Assembly (NCBI GenBank): GCA_038503075.1
Contig: JBCAML010000001.1
Location: 124,001 to 188,000, forward strand
Length of the DNA: 64,000 bases
Direction of reading: 5' to 3'
Source: Gyromitra esculenta
Lineage: Eukaryota > Ascomycota > Pezizomycetes > Pezizales > Discinaceae
Shown here: positions 32,307 to 45,500 of the stretch, one piece after another
Layout: the number at the start of each line of letters is the position of its first letter
Numbering within the stretch: the first letter of the stretch is position 1
The notes under the pieces: model-generated
Databases searched by the model: none
Seen by the model: only the letters and a program-made list of their open reading frames with translations
Told to the model about the DNA's origin: nothing
Position numbers and translations under genes: made by a program

Positions 32307-34713
32307 TCACATATCATTGTATGACATCAATCCTTCCTCAATTCCTTTGATCCTATTGAAAGCGGGAATATATTAGTATAGGAATTTTTTGTATAACTTT
32401 ATATTGGAGGCGGAAATACTTACTGCAAGGCTAATAATTTGCTGAAATATCTCGACAGCCCTAAGTTGCCTACGTCGGTGTATTAGCACTCTTTCAACGT
32501 TAACCAATTTTCAAATTCGATAAGCTTACCACCCATAAACCAAAACCCTTCGTGCCCGCTTCTACGCCATATGGTCTTGAACTCGCCCTCTTCGTCGAAT
32601 CCCCAGACAGGTTTAACTTGGTCTCCCAGCTCCTTCCCAAACAGCCTGACAGCAGTAGAACGCATATTATCGTATCCGGTCGCAAGAACTATCTCGTCGG
32701 CCTCTAGAGAGCTCCCGTCGGCGAATTCAATACCATTAGGGAGAATCCGAGCTATTTCCTGGCCCTGCTTTATACGAATCTTTCCGTCCACGATCAACTT
32801 AGAGGCGCCAACATCGATGTAATAGCCTATTTCACCCCATTAGAAACACTTGAAAGAAGTATCAAGAGCAATAGAGTTCAACCTCCGCCCTGTTCAAAAT
32901 ACTTCATGACGAAGCTTGCGCCATGAGGTCCCTGATCGAGCTTGAAGCCGGCCTTCGCCAACCCTGCCAGGAGATCTTTATCACGGCGAGATATCTCTTT
33001 TCCAGCATCTTGATGGAGCCTTTTCAGGACCGGCATTGAGTATCCATACATTATCAAATCTGCATCATCGACCGGGGGCTATCGCAAAGCACTCGTTTAA
33101 TTGTAACGCACACACTTGCAGGAATGTGTGAGTTGGGATGACTTACGCCTCCTTCGTAAAATAGCGGCCCGAGCATCACGTCCATTCCATTCTCGCTCGA
33201 TATGACCAGTGTTGAGCTTCTCTGGACCATAGTCACCTCAGCCCCTTGCTCGTAGAAATCCTGTGCAATATCATGGGCGCTATTGCAGCAGCCGACTATC
33301 ACGGCTTTCTTTCCGGTCGAAGGCACCTTTGCGCCCGGGAACTGAGAGCTGTGGCAGATACGATCGCCTTTGAACGTATCGATACCGGGGATATCGGGTA
33401 CTCTAGGCTCGCCGGCATGGCCAGTAGCCATAACGATGTGTTTGGGATGAAGAATGCGTGTCGATTCTCCCGCGGGGCCTGATCGCTTGATGGTGGCTGT
33501 CCAGCGTTTCGCGGACTTGTCCCAGGTGGTGCTGATAGTTGTGCTCGATGTCCAGACGTTCAGTTCCAATATTTTGGCATAGGATTCAAACCAGTCTGCT
33601 AGTTTGTCTTTTGGGGTGTAGACCTGTGTATTCATGCATAATGAGTTGCCGTATCTCTCGTGCATGGACTGCTGGAAATTAGGTTAAGTAATTATATAGA
33701 GTTCACTTACGGGCCAGTGAGCTGGGAATGGAAGATATGGAAGATGATCGTAATAGACGCGGTCGTGGAGGACTAGTTGGTGGTATCGCTTCCTCCAATT
33801 ATCACCGATTCTTTCGTTTTTGTCAATTATCAATGTCTGAACACCCAGCAATTTAAGTCTTGCGCCGATAGCAAGTCCTCCTTGTCCCGCCCCTGTAAAA
33901 GCGATTTAGGGTTAAAAATAATAATTCTACAGTAACTATCTTCAGAGACGGAAGGAAAAAGCAGCACATGCCTACAACCAAGACGGTGGGTTCGTTGCCA
34001 TCCGTAAACTCAACCTCAGCATCCCTCCTATCCTTCCAACTCAATCTCGATTCTCGGGCACCATGATCCACACCATGAGGTCTCCTCGCGCCAGATGCCT
34101 CCTCGAATCCAGTCAATTCATGCAGAACGGTGTAAAGTATGTACGCTTTCCATTGTCCATTCGCTCCGTCCTTGAATAGTGTGGCCACTCCCCGTCCAGT
34201 ACCGATATCAGTAGTCACCGTAAGAAAAACTTGAATACCGTTTACTTCGCCTTCCGCATCTAGAGTAGCTACCGCGATCTCCTGGGCTGGGTCGATGGAA
34301 ATCGATTTAATGCGAACCCCTCCAGAGCGGCCCTCGAAGAAAGAACTAATCTTGGAAGGGCCGTGTAGGGTGCGGAAATCCCATGATAGGCACAGGTGGT
34401 CGCGCCAGTAGGAGTTCTCGAGGAAAACATTGCCTATGGAAGATACGTCTGTGGCTTCAGAAGCTATTAGCTTGGATAGTAACGCGAGCCATTGGGTCGC
34501 GATTGAGGTGATTAGAGGCTTCTCGTTGGGAAGCACTGAGGATGATGGTGGCGGTAGAACAGCTGGAAGTATAGATCCTTCTCGGAGCTCTTGTTTGCTG
34601 CCCATATTTGTTGCTAGTAGACGGTGAGGTTGATGAGCGAGGCTGATTGGAATTGCACGCTTTGATACTGTTCCCCTGCTCCCCAATATATTCCAGAATC
34701 GGGAATCCGGCAA
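32307..34713 (-). CDS. Flavin-containing monooxygenase with N-terminal NTF2-like domain
   Basis: Exons (minus) 34713-33972, 33892-33711, 33623-33147, 33078-32883, 32826-32530, 32469-32424 and 32352-32307 give 661 residues. A SnoaL/NTF2-like region (about 60-205) precedes the FAD loop VVGAGQGG (248-253), the NADPH loop GCCNSAHD (419-426) and ATGYDN (from 581). The tail is restored by the last small exons: GGNLGLSRYFSKLLALQ then IKGIEEGL. This order is typical of ascomycete FMO-like/YUCCA-like oxidoreductases that use NADPH and O2; the substrate is unknown. Intron 1 has a GC donor (TAG/GCATGT), the only way to keep the FAD loop in frame. In intron 2 a nearer CAG would leave only 39 bases, so the later acceptor giving HWPVYTPKDK is chosen. 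A start at Met37 (34605) is possible. Confidence 0.85.
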
Positions 34714-36668
34714 ACACCACGAGACGGACTCAATTCAAGCTCCACGGCAATCTGTCCGAGTGTGTATAGCTCCAGAGAATGTGGAAAAAGGGACAATAAC
34801 CGAAAAAGAGCCGGTCTCGGATCTTGGCCGACGTGAAATACAATCAAATTGTGCTACGTATCGCAGTTGCCTCTAATCTGCAGCCAAATCAGCTTCCATA
34901 TTTCTGAAATGATCTCCGGGAGTGCAGGAATCAATGCATAACTAGGATCATTATCTGCCATCAAACGCTTGATAATAAGGTTGGGCTGGGGGAACGCCAA
35001 CTTACCCCTCCTTGACTAGAAAACGCGGGGTAGACTAGCAAGCGATACACGAACATGCAGTTAAGGCCTCTATTCCGATTAGCTTTGTACCCCACTTTGG
35101 GATCCTGTGAGCTCGGAATTCCTTTTCAGGGAATCCTTTTAACGAGACTCTTCAAGCTTGGGGTCTAATCTGCCGGATGATTATTGATCATTTTGATTGA
35201 GGCATAATGTCAAATGTTAGACTGCACATCTTGGCGAAATAGTAGATTGTCTTAAAACGGTTACCTTCGGAAGAGACAACACCGATCCTAGCTATCTACG
35301 ACAGTAGCAGCAAAGCTCCAAAAAAACAAAAGGTGAACGAGTGTATACGATAACTAGTCCTGGGAATAGCATTACCTGGTGCCATGGTTTTGCTATTTCC
35401 CCGCACCGTTTCGTCAACCGGGGATAAGCCGAGGCAACGAGGAGCTTAGTTGACAAGTTTTGGGGTAGCTAGTGCTTAAAAGACTTTATTAGCTATAGCA
35501 GGTATTCGTATTGACCTTGATACGATCTATTTTGATTGTTAAATATTTTACAGATATCTATTGGCATCTGGAATATCATAAGTAGTATCTAGAGTCGTTC
35601 AACAAATTAAAGACAAAGGGTAGATAAGTGTCTCAAGTGGCTAAATTCGTAAAGTCCGATGAATTCCCGAGAGTTGTTTTTATAATAGCTGGTATGAACA
35701 CGAAGATTAGAGTAACAACCAAAGGAGCCATCAAGGATCTTGACACACTAGATTATGATGGCATTCATAATAGGGACCATGGTGTTGATCTCGACGAGAG
35801 CGCCTCCGATGGGTCATACAATGGTTCTAAGGGACCAGACGATGAGAACGTTAGCCAAATACCCCCAAGACCTAGATAGTTTGGACACGATGAGGATTCT
35901 AGCGACATGCCGATAACGATGGTCAGAATAATGAAGCGGCACCTAAGGAGCCCTCCACGGATGAAGTTGATGTCGTGGCGGTGAGGATGGCTAAGAGGAG
36001 CGTGGTGGTGAAGAAGGACGTGAAGCTTAGCGAAGGCTGTAAGAGGCCTGTGGATGTATCGATCACTCTTTTACAACTCGGGTTAAGGCAGGGCCTAACA
36101 CGCTTCCGCCGTATGGGCCGCCGTCCTATGCGAGACCATCTCTCACGCAGCCACTCCTTGTAGTTTTAAATTCTCAGTTTGGAAAATAACTGTAGATTAT
36201 AATAAAGACTTTGTCTTATTCCTCGTTTCTTTTATTTTCGTTCCATTTTTTCGCAACCACGTTAACTAGAAACTATGGGCTCTCCAAGAGAAGAGATACG
36301 GAAGAAGTATTGGGAAGAGGTACGTACGCACTAATCTTAATCGCCAGAAAAATATCGTATTCCTTGACAGTTATATCTAGTCATACTATATCACTCGGTT
36401 TCAGCCATACCCGGCACCGCTGAAGATGATAGATATATTCGTATATCTACACTATGCCATAAAGAAGAGATGAGAGATGAGAGCCAAACACGGGCATCAA
36501 ATCCCTATATATACTCCCTACAGCAATCACTGCCCTAAACCAGAGTTTAGTTTGGGCCTTTTTATGCTATCAACAAATTGGTCGATTATAAACGAAGTTG
36601 GTAGTTATAGTATTGACAAACTAATTCTCCAAATAAACAATAAGTACCATAAATTATACAGATCTACT
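34714..36668. other. AT-rich intergenic stretch, no supported gene
   Basis: About 1.95 kb. Open stretches near 35640-35879 and 35975-36163 lack a convincing ATG, family or partner exon. A short ATG frame at 36274 ends at a good donor (GTACGT), but no matching downstream exon convinces me. Confidence 0.4.
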
Positions 36669-37359
36669 TCATATACCCATCTCTTTGTTTCCATCACCAG
36701 AGGCCTCGCCTAGGCTTTCCTCCTCTTCCGGAATCTTCTTCCTACAATCTGCTTTTGCCCTAAATTTCTTTTCACAAGCAGCGCCGGTAAACTTCCTGCT
36801 CGCCCCGAGCTTCACCATCTTCTCAGCAACACTATCCCACTTTGTCCTCTCAAACTTACGCTCTACTTGGAATATCGCCTGATACATAATGTCAACCTTT
36901 AAAAACGACTCTCACACACAGCTAGTTAGCAAATCGAACTCTTAATCCCAGTCTCGAAACACTTAAAAGGCGATAAAAAACCAAACTTGCATCATCGTCC
37001 TCCCAAAATACCGTCCCCTCCTTCATACTCTTATACCGATTCTTGACCAGCCCCGTTTTTCTACCAACCCACCCGTATTCCCGGAACGCATCCACTATTT
37101 CCGGCCATTTCATGCTCTTTCCATCTTTCAGCTCCAGCAGCAGCACATTCTCTTCTGCTACATTTGGTTTTTTCAGCGATGCCGTAGTAGTCTTCGCCTT
37201 TTTAGAGGGTGATGTCGGGGACGTATCATCCTCGCTCTCAGCATCACTGGTTGGTAGGCTTCGTTTGGTTTCAGTCGTCGATGATGACTCTGGGGAGCTG
37301 GAAGCTGAGCTGAAGCTCGTGGGTGGAAGGGTGCTAGGTCTACCCTTTTGGTGTTGCAC
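36669..37359 (-). CDS. Myb/SANT-like protein with two repeats, hypothetical
   Basis: Exons (minus) 37359-36982 and 36896-36669 give 201 residues. The 85-base intron has a weak GTTTTT donor, a GCTAAC branch site and an AAG acceptor. The first 65 residues are a Ser/Thr-rich acidic tail with a KKAK basic patch. Two tryptophan-containing three-helix-like repeats follow: MKWPEIVDAFREYGW...KNRYKSMKEG (about 80-115) and ERTKWDSVAEKMVKLG...CEKKFRAK (about 140-175), which the splice joins through LVDIMYQAIFQVERKF. This spacing of Trp residues and basic third helix is that of Myb/SANT-like DNA- or histone-binding modules, so a nuclear role is likely. I cannot say which, and specific targets are unknown. 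Confidence 0.65.
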
Positions 37360-40096
37360 TGTGCGCTTTGATGATTGGTTAGATAAACAAGGCTAGATTC
37401 GGGAGTAGGCTTCTTACTATCTTCGTACTAATAGTAGTCATAGCGATGCAGTAGCTATTATAATCCCTCGCAGGGGACACCGTAGTAGGATATTGAGGTT
37501 CAACAGGGGCAACAAGCCAGCTCTATATTTAGGAATATCATTGGTAGTTATAGGATCTACTCTTTTTTGCTTAGATGCACTATTGGCAGGACCGTGCGTA
37601 ATAGCGTAGCAGAAATTGGAAAGAAAATAAACTAGCAAATAAAGGTTCAAGGAAAAAGATAAAATAAATCGGCAAACCACGCTACAGAGAGTTAAAGGCC
37701 ATTTAGAATATCTAAGTTTGTATGCTATGAATATCTAGGCCATAGGAAGCATGCATAAAAAAGCCCTCTGATATCAAACATACATATAAAACACGTCTAG
37801 CTGGTTCCTTTGGAGTCTAGTTTGAGAGCAAACTCCAGCCTTTTACTAGCGCTCCAATAGTTTTACTAACACAGCGGGCCTTTGGATCACATTATAATCA
37901 CAGACAATGATAGGAGGTGGAAGTTGGGGTAATATTTCAGAACAAACCTCAAGATCACAATATTCAGTTATATCAAGCGATCAAATGTACTAGCCACTAG
38001 CTGGACTCTAAAGTAGCTGACAAAGATACAATTCGCACAAGAAGAAATCTCCTACCGCGAGTTACAGCAATGCAAAGCCTAGAAATCGAAAATAATAATA
38101 CTAGAGCTATTTGCGCCGCAATAGCATACCTTTCTTATCTGTGCATATTCATGCCGTCAAAACCCAATCCCTTCAAATGCAGCAGCCTATAATACCGTTC
38201 AGGTATTCTACAAATAGAGCAATTAGTACGCAGATCCTTTTTCCGAAACCCTATATTTACAGTAGCATTAAAGCACAAGTCAAACTCTCCCTTGATTTAC
38301 CACACCGCATATCTAGCCTATCACATCACAGCCTCTACAGGGCCAACCAAAGCGAGATATTCCAACATCCATAGAAAAACCAAGGCTCTGGTATAACGTG
38401 TCAATTAATAGTTAGTTCCGATCTTGCAGAACACGTGGAACTGGCACCACTTACAGTAGTTATACCCCAACAGTGTCACTCATCATCCATCAAATCGATC
38501 GTCCTAAGTCTCGCATGAACCTCCTACATACAAACAACCATGAATAACGATCTGCAGAATTACAAAAAATAAAATAAACTACTATTATAATATTGACCAA
38601 GCATATCTCGGCTATGTTCGTGGTGCTGCTATTCTTTATACCTACCACAATCAGCCACTATATACGCAGTTCATCTCACTTCAAGATATATACCCCCCTC
38701 CCAAACGTGTTTCCCACCAACGGGATGACATTCTTCTCGGAACACATCGTGACTAGATCAAACCAGATCAATACCAATTCCCACGATCCTATAGGAAAAC
38801 TACTTGCTTTGATTCTACCCCAAAGGAGACACCTTCCATCCGGTCCCCATTAACACCTAACGCGCAGGATAACACCTTGTCCCCATCCATCTAGAGTGCA
38901 TGTAGTTATCCAACCCGACCTTCCTCCCAGCTGAGTTAGTTAGTATACGTACCATATTTCTGGCTATTTACTTTGGATTTGGGTTTTTCCACCCGGGAGG
39001 TTGTCGTCTTGTCACTTTTTTTTTTTTCCATTCTTGGTTTGCAACTCTGTTCCCCAGTTTTTTTATTTTTGTTACTCGGGGTTTCAATTAAACGCCACGT
39101 GCACGCGCCATTCCGCGCCTCGGCAATCCACCATACAAAAGCCACGATCACTCGATCTTACCTTACCGTCTTAACGAGAAAAAAAGCTAAAAACGCAAAA
39201 AAAAAAAGAAATAATAGTATTCGGAATTTCCATCTCCAGAAAAAGCATTTGACATCGCCCTGCATATGGTAAAATATGATGGTAATCTCCCGCCCGTATG
39301 AGATAACCCTGGAATCGGCGAAATAGAAAGAAGTAGATCAGACCATACGTAATTGTTTTAGAATATCAAAAAAAACAAAAAAGGACATGTTACCGATATA
39401 CATATATTCCCAAACAAGCAACTCCAAGAGATAGATGCACTTCGCACTAAATCTTGCCCCCAGTTTACTCACTTTGTTCCCCGCAATCTCTTCTCCGATC
39501 AAGTGATCTTGAGGGAACTATCCGCTTGACTCATCTGTAGCTAGTCTGCCTTCCGCTGCTACCATTAAGCCTCAAAACCGAAACCACCTCTACTTTTCTC
39601 CGAAAACCCCAGTTCATAGAAAACACTCTGCAGATCGAAAACGTATATTATAGCAAAAACAAGTAAACCCCCAAATAAACGGTACACCAAGACAAGAATT
39701 CAATGACAATCAAACCCCCCACCCCCACCATCTTTCTTCGTAGCGTTCGTAAAACTCATCATAGGTGAAACAAAGACCCAAGTTAATAGGAAGCCGATAT
39801 ACATGCCAAAAGAGAACTAAAAAAGGAGAGGAATTTTGATCCATCGTGGCAATCAAAAAAAGATAAACAAAACCCCCAGAGCCAAAACTATGTATCCCAA
39901 AAATAGCTTCATTTCTCCAAGAAACGGAAAATAGACCCAAAAGCAAAAACACAATCAAAAAAAAGAAAAAATTGAACAGAAACACCAGGAAAGGGTAAAT
40001 GAAGGAAGTAAAAAAAAGTGCTAAAAAAAAAAACCAAACACCATGCTGAAACCTAGTCTCTATACCACCCAGATAGAACCACCTCCACCCAATTTT
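37360..40096. other. AT-rich intergenic stretch, no supported gene
   Basis: About 2.7 kb of AT-rich, stop-dense DNA with A and T runs near 39000-39220 and 39960-40040. The part nearest 40096 is probably the 3' untranslated region of the Zn2Cys6 gene. No exon, tRNA or clear repeat was recognised. Confidence 0.45.
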
Positions 40097-42584
40097 TCAC
40101 TGAAATTGGACATTTAACAAATTCTGCCAAAAATTATCCCCCATTACCCCACTCATAATTTGTTGTTCCTCAATCGCGCATCCGCTCCCAGGGCTAAAAG
40201 CATAAATGTCTTGACCGTGTACCTGGTTCTGTGTTGCGTGATGGTGGGCCATAGCTGCATGCTGGGCAGCAGCAATCCCGATGTTGCCTGTAGACATCTC
40301 TGGCATCACAAAGAACTCCTCTAGATCCATTGACATTAGATCCCTGTGCGGTACAACAGCGTTCGTATACGAAGCCCAGTCAAAGTCGCTCATTTGCTCT
40401 GGTCTTGTCATTTCTGGGCCCCCATGCATGCCGGCTCTTAGTGGTGTTGACATCATAGCAGGCGAATGGGACAGGGACCCTGGAAAGGAAACCGATGATG
40501 CAGGGGACTCGTGCGATTGCGCACAAGAAGTCGAAAAAGGAGAGGTGCCTGAGGTTGATGACATATCCGATTCGGAACCCGTCGATGAGATTCTCGCACG
40601 GTTCAGGAGACTGTCTATCCGGTGTACGCTAGAAATTGCAGCTTCTACTTTAGAAATGAGCACTTTCAAAACAGCTGCGCCTTTCTCCGCCAATTTTATG
40701 CGATGACCAAGAATCTCCAACCGATTGTGACCTTCTCGTAAGGCATCGATACAGGCATCGATCATCTCAGGATCGAGCGATGTTGGTGATGTTATGATGA
40801 CAGCCGCAATAAGCACAGCTGGGTCAAAAGTAAAAAAACAGAGGGTATAGATGGTGTGATGGTGTTCTTTGGTCATCTGAAAAACCCGGGTCTGTGAGTC
40901 TAAGATGACCAAAGAAGCTTTAACAAGCTCCATCTTGGAACGGTCTCGTGTAAAGACAAATGGCCTATGTAGTCCAACTATTAGGCAGAAAGCCGAAGCT
41001 TTGAGTAGTTCGCATTGAGCTGGAAGGAAAGGATACTGTTGATCGTACGATATATCGCGGTTGTGAATCGCAAGCGCTGGTGGGAAGAACTCTGTAAACG
41101 AAAGAATTTTTGAATGCATTAGATCGACAGAGGAGAAGTCGAATGAAGGCGGCTTGTCGACTTTCACTTCCATGTCGTCGATCTCGTTTACAATATTGGC
41201 CAACTGGTAGTCCAGTAAACGCTCTGTGAAGGGATTGGGTGGATCCAATGGCCCACGAGGGATGGGGGGTGATTTGGTGAGATCTTGTGGGATCTGGCAG
41301 TCCATTGGCGGCGTGACGTTGCAATGGCGATCGTTGATCATCGTTGGACGCCCAAGAATTATAGCCATGAATCTGCTTTGTCAGAACTAAAATGCGATAG
41401 TAACAAAATTTAAACGGGGCCCATACCGATCCCACACGTAGAGATTAACCCAGACCCGTTTCTCAATCTCTCGTTGCCAAACACTTGCAAAACTCTCTTG
41501 ATGATCCATATACTTTCTCGATTGCTCTCGATGAAGCCCCATCTCCTGAGCCTCTCTGATAGCCTGTCCAAGCGCATGCCAAGCCTCCACAGCCCTCCCT
41601 TCACTCTTCAGCCACGAGCTTCTTAGGAACCACTGCTGAACCCTGACAAGCGTAGGACTACTCGCTGATAATAGGCTTGCGAGCTCACATGCTGTATTAC
41701 TGTATGTTGCGCTGAGATTGTAGAAATTCTCCTTGCCAAGATTGAGCTGCGCCATAAATTTGTAATGTTCCTTAGGGAGCATCTGCAGCGAGATCGCAAG
41801 CACCTGTAGCAACAAGGCTGGAAACTGCGATAATATCTTCTTCCTACCAGCATTATTCGCAGAATTATTCGATGCGCACTGCTCGAACCACTCCTCCATA
41901 TGGTTGGTGAAAGTCTGTTCATGCAACGAACCATAGATCCAATTACACTCTTGGAAGAACACTTTGACAAGGAGCGAGCTATACGGCCGAGGAGGTATCT
42001 GGCGGATATGCTTGTTGTATGCGTATATCTCTACACATTCGGATATGTCGACGATATCGTTGTTTGGCCTTGCCCAGTTGTTTACACATCCATGGCCATC
42101 GAGATCAAGCTATTTCAACCATGTTAGTCTTAGCAAAAAACGTCAGCGTTCCACGCATACTTGCAACTCCCATACCTTCTCTAACACGTTCAGTGCGGTA
42201 TGGGTGCTCGACCTGATGTACCCAAATCCACCTGAGACATCCTTTGCTCCCAACATCAAATCTCCAGGAAAATCTGGAGACTCTCCCTTCAAACTCCTAT
42301 TGGTGTCGCGGGGAGAACTCGGTGATGCCGTATTGTTGTTATTCGCATTCGACTTGCTCTCATATTGACACAAATGTGAGGCGGATCTAAGAGTACAGTT
42401 CCCACATGGGTGTTGCCTGTCGCACTGCAATGGTAAGGTTCCCTTATAAGCACAATGTACCTTTTCCTCTAACAAAAACAAAACATGGGCACACCTTTTG
42501 TTTCCTGCGATGGCATTCCGTACAGGAAATAACGGTCCTAGCTCTCTTTCGCTTCCTCTGTGATGCAATATCTGAACCTGCCAT
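40097..42584 (-). CDS. Zn2Cys6 fungal-specific transcription factor
   Basis: Exons (minus) 42584-42495, 42424-42161, 42109-41427 and 41372-40097 give 770 residues. The cluster C21-x2-C24-x6-C31-x5-C37-x2-C40-x8-C49 is completed across intron 1, with basic RKRKRAR before it. Exons 3-4 carry the fungal-specific transcription-factor domain: CNWIYGSLHE (about 175), the Leu-rich helices, the catalytic-like EKRVWVNLYVWDR and, after intron 3, the hallmark ILGRPTMIND. The tail is Ser/Met/His-rich, likely an activation region. Such proteins are nuclear regulators of metabolism or secondary metabolism. No target is implied by the neighbours. The 45 residues right after intron 2 align poorly with the usual domain and may hide a mis-set splice. 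Confidence 0.85.
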
Positions 42585-45500
42585 TTCGAAGATTGAGTGA
42601 TTGAAGATGCCTATGCGCAGTAGATCGTGGAGTCTCCGGGGGTACTGAAAGGTTCTGAAAAAACTTTGAAGGTCTTTTGAGCTATGAAATAGACACCGCC
42701 GAGGAGGAGGCTCAGTAGTGAGACAAGGGATTTTTGATGTTACTCGGATCGTTCCCCTGCACCAAAAAAAGAAACGAAGGCGTAGCGTGAAGATCTCAGG
42801 GTCCACGCAGAACGAGGGTCCAAAAAAATAAATAGAGTAGAACCGTTTTATCGGAGTTGTTCCGTCTCCGGGGGACGAGGGAAATAGGCCCGCTAAGAGA
42901 ACGAAGAAGCCCTGCGTCAGGTGAAACAGGGAAAACGGTAAGGAACGACACGAAGCTTGCTGAAAGGGTTCAAAGAGTAGCCGGACTATGGTGTACCGTC
43001 AAAATCCGGTATGTATCGTTCGGGGTTAAGACGAAGACCCCTAAGGCACCCTTATTGAGTTCTCTACGGGAGGCAGTAGCAGGAACAAGAGTAGTAAAAG
43101 TCGGCAGAAGTGAATACGATTCTCTTTCTGGTTTACCTCCACTCCTCGTATCCCTTTTCCTCTGTTTCTCTACCTATGTCTCTTCTCCGTTCCTTTATTG
43201 ATCTCCACACACCTTCATACGGTTTTTTTCCCTTTTTAGAATTGATTTTGGATTGGTGAGACGCGGGGGAGGGTGGACTAAAGGGAGGAATGGAGGGCTG
43301 TACAGATGATATGTATGCAATTGAACATGAGGGATGAAGTTGGGGAAACAAGGGGAAGGTCACTTTTGGAAGCAGAGGGAAAGAGACGTAATGCAGGGAG
43401 TTTGGTTATTTGAAGTTTGGTTTATGGACTTGGCCTGTAGCGCAACACCCAGTAGCTGCAGCACTCCAAGCGGATGTGAGTATGCATGTAGCTCTATCCT
43501 AGAGGTGGGAAAACGATGGGAATGGGTGAGTGGATGAGCGAGTGAGGCTGCACTGCGCCGGTCCCTTGAGCAGCGATATGTGCCTTAGATGTGGGTGTGG
43601 TAATCCTGTGATCTTGGGTGTTGATGCTCGCACTTGGCTGAAATGGAGGGGTAGTAACCATGCACGCCAGCATTGGAGCCATGATCACGACTTGCTGAGT
43701 TGAATGTGGGGCGATAGATTGGTAGGGAGCGAAGTGATCAATGGGCAGGGGGGGGTAGAGAGGGGAGGGGGGTGACAAAGCGGACGCGAGTGAGAACACA
43801 TGCGTAGGAAGGGAGAGAGAACCGTCGTCGATGGTGATGGTGAGCGTGGTGGTGCTTGCTTACCATAATCTGGCCAGAACACCCACAGTAAATGCCAAGC
43901 CTTGAAGACGCAATGCCTGCAACTCGCGATGGGGGAGCCGGTTCGACGTCGTACCAACTTCCCAACGGAGACGATTGAGACCTTGCTCCTCGATCTGATG
44001 CTTACAGCTCGCGACCCGCGACTCACAAATAACACATATCGCTATAGTATGGCATAGACCCTCCCTGGTAGAAACATTACTCCAGCCTACCATTGGCCGG
44101 CCAACCGCGCCCTAAACCTCGCCTGAACCTGTTCGCAAGTGATTTCGCGAAACATCATGCTGTAGCCCCAAAAAGCCTACGTACTTATATCAAAACGGAC
44201 CTGGGTTTATACGTTTGGATCGTTAGTTACCACCTGGATGCAGCAGCATAGTAGGTACATACATGAACAAATACATGCATGTAGGCTACTGCGCAGCTAC
44301 CTAGGCTATCGTCGAAATAAAGATACAGAAATATGACCAGAGAGCGAAGCCCTGCATGTGAGAATTTAAATACATATACAACTCAGGTCCCTCCTTACTT
44401 CATTGAGCAAGTAACTACCTACAGGATCACGGATCGATTGCACTTTTTTGGCGTGCTGCTGTCCTCTTGTTTACCTCGTGGGTTGTCCAAGCGCAAGGTA
44501 AGTTACGTTGCTATTCCTGCTGAATTCGCGCAAATCCTCTTTCATGTTTCCCGTATTCGAATTCACACAGGCGAGGAAGAAACGCGTAAGGGATAACGGG
44601 ATTAGTCGACGATATATTAAAAAAAAACTCAACACCACGCGACAGCTTGCAGTGTCAAGAAGGTTAGGCCATTTCTAGAAATCCATCCATAATTAGTCAC
44701 GGCAGTAAGACCCGTTATTGACCAAGACCAAAAACCAGGCACTCTTCGTGCCACCTTAGGACTTTCATATACCCCGTACCAAGCTATCAATGCCACTTTC
44801 TCGCCTTTGGGGTTCCAAATGCCGAATAAACCTTATTTTCAAGTTGATTTTCCCGTCTTCTCTTTTTACTCCTGAAAACCCCTGATCGCCGTATGTTCTC
44901 GGCATTCTGCTGCCGAATCAAACCTGGGAAGGTCGGTAGATTTCCAAAAGAAATATGACGGCAATATAATCTTGCGAGGAAGGTGGTTCTCCAGAATTGG
45001 CCAAGCCTTGATGATTCCAGGGATACTCTCCCCCCCGGCGATTTCGGGCTGTAGCGCCTTCATACTCAAGTCAGCATTGTTTTATTCGAACGAAAATACT
45101 GCCTCTGTTTTATAGAGCCCGATGAGCAGAGAGCCAATTATTTCATACCAATTGTGCCCCCAGAGAACGAGCCGAGGAGGGAATCTGAGGAAAAAGACTG
45201 ATCAGGCTCGCTCCGGATGATGTTGGGATTCTCGACCGCCGCGCATGGTTCGATCTCGGCTACCAATGGCCAAAAAGAATCAAATATCCTCCCAGACACT
45301 CTATCAGTCGTTGGCAAGACTGAGTGTAGGTCGACTGTTCCAGAATGGCGAGGTAGTTGGCTACTGAATGGAGGGGCCGCTGGCTTATTTAAATTCAAAA
45401 TTAACTGATCGCGCTTCCCAGCAGTCAGAAGTATTTGAACCAAGGGGCAGATTTTCGGACACCGGACTTAAAGATGTTTCGGCGACCTCTTTGACGCCGA

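Noticed and set aside
35628..36163. Two open stretches that could be a gene fragment
   Set aside because: The first lacks an ATG start, neither matches a family, and no splice joins them sensibly.
36274..36540. Short ATG exon ending at GTACGT with a possible partner after 36371
   Set aside because: The joined product has no recognisable feature and the second part looks like random AT-rich sequence.
42857..43201. 114-codon open frame
   Set aside because: No ATG near its start, an unnatural composition and no family resemblance.
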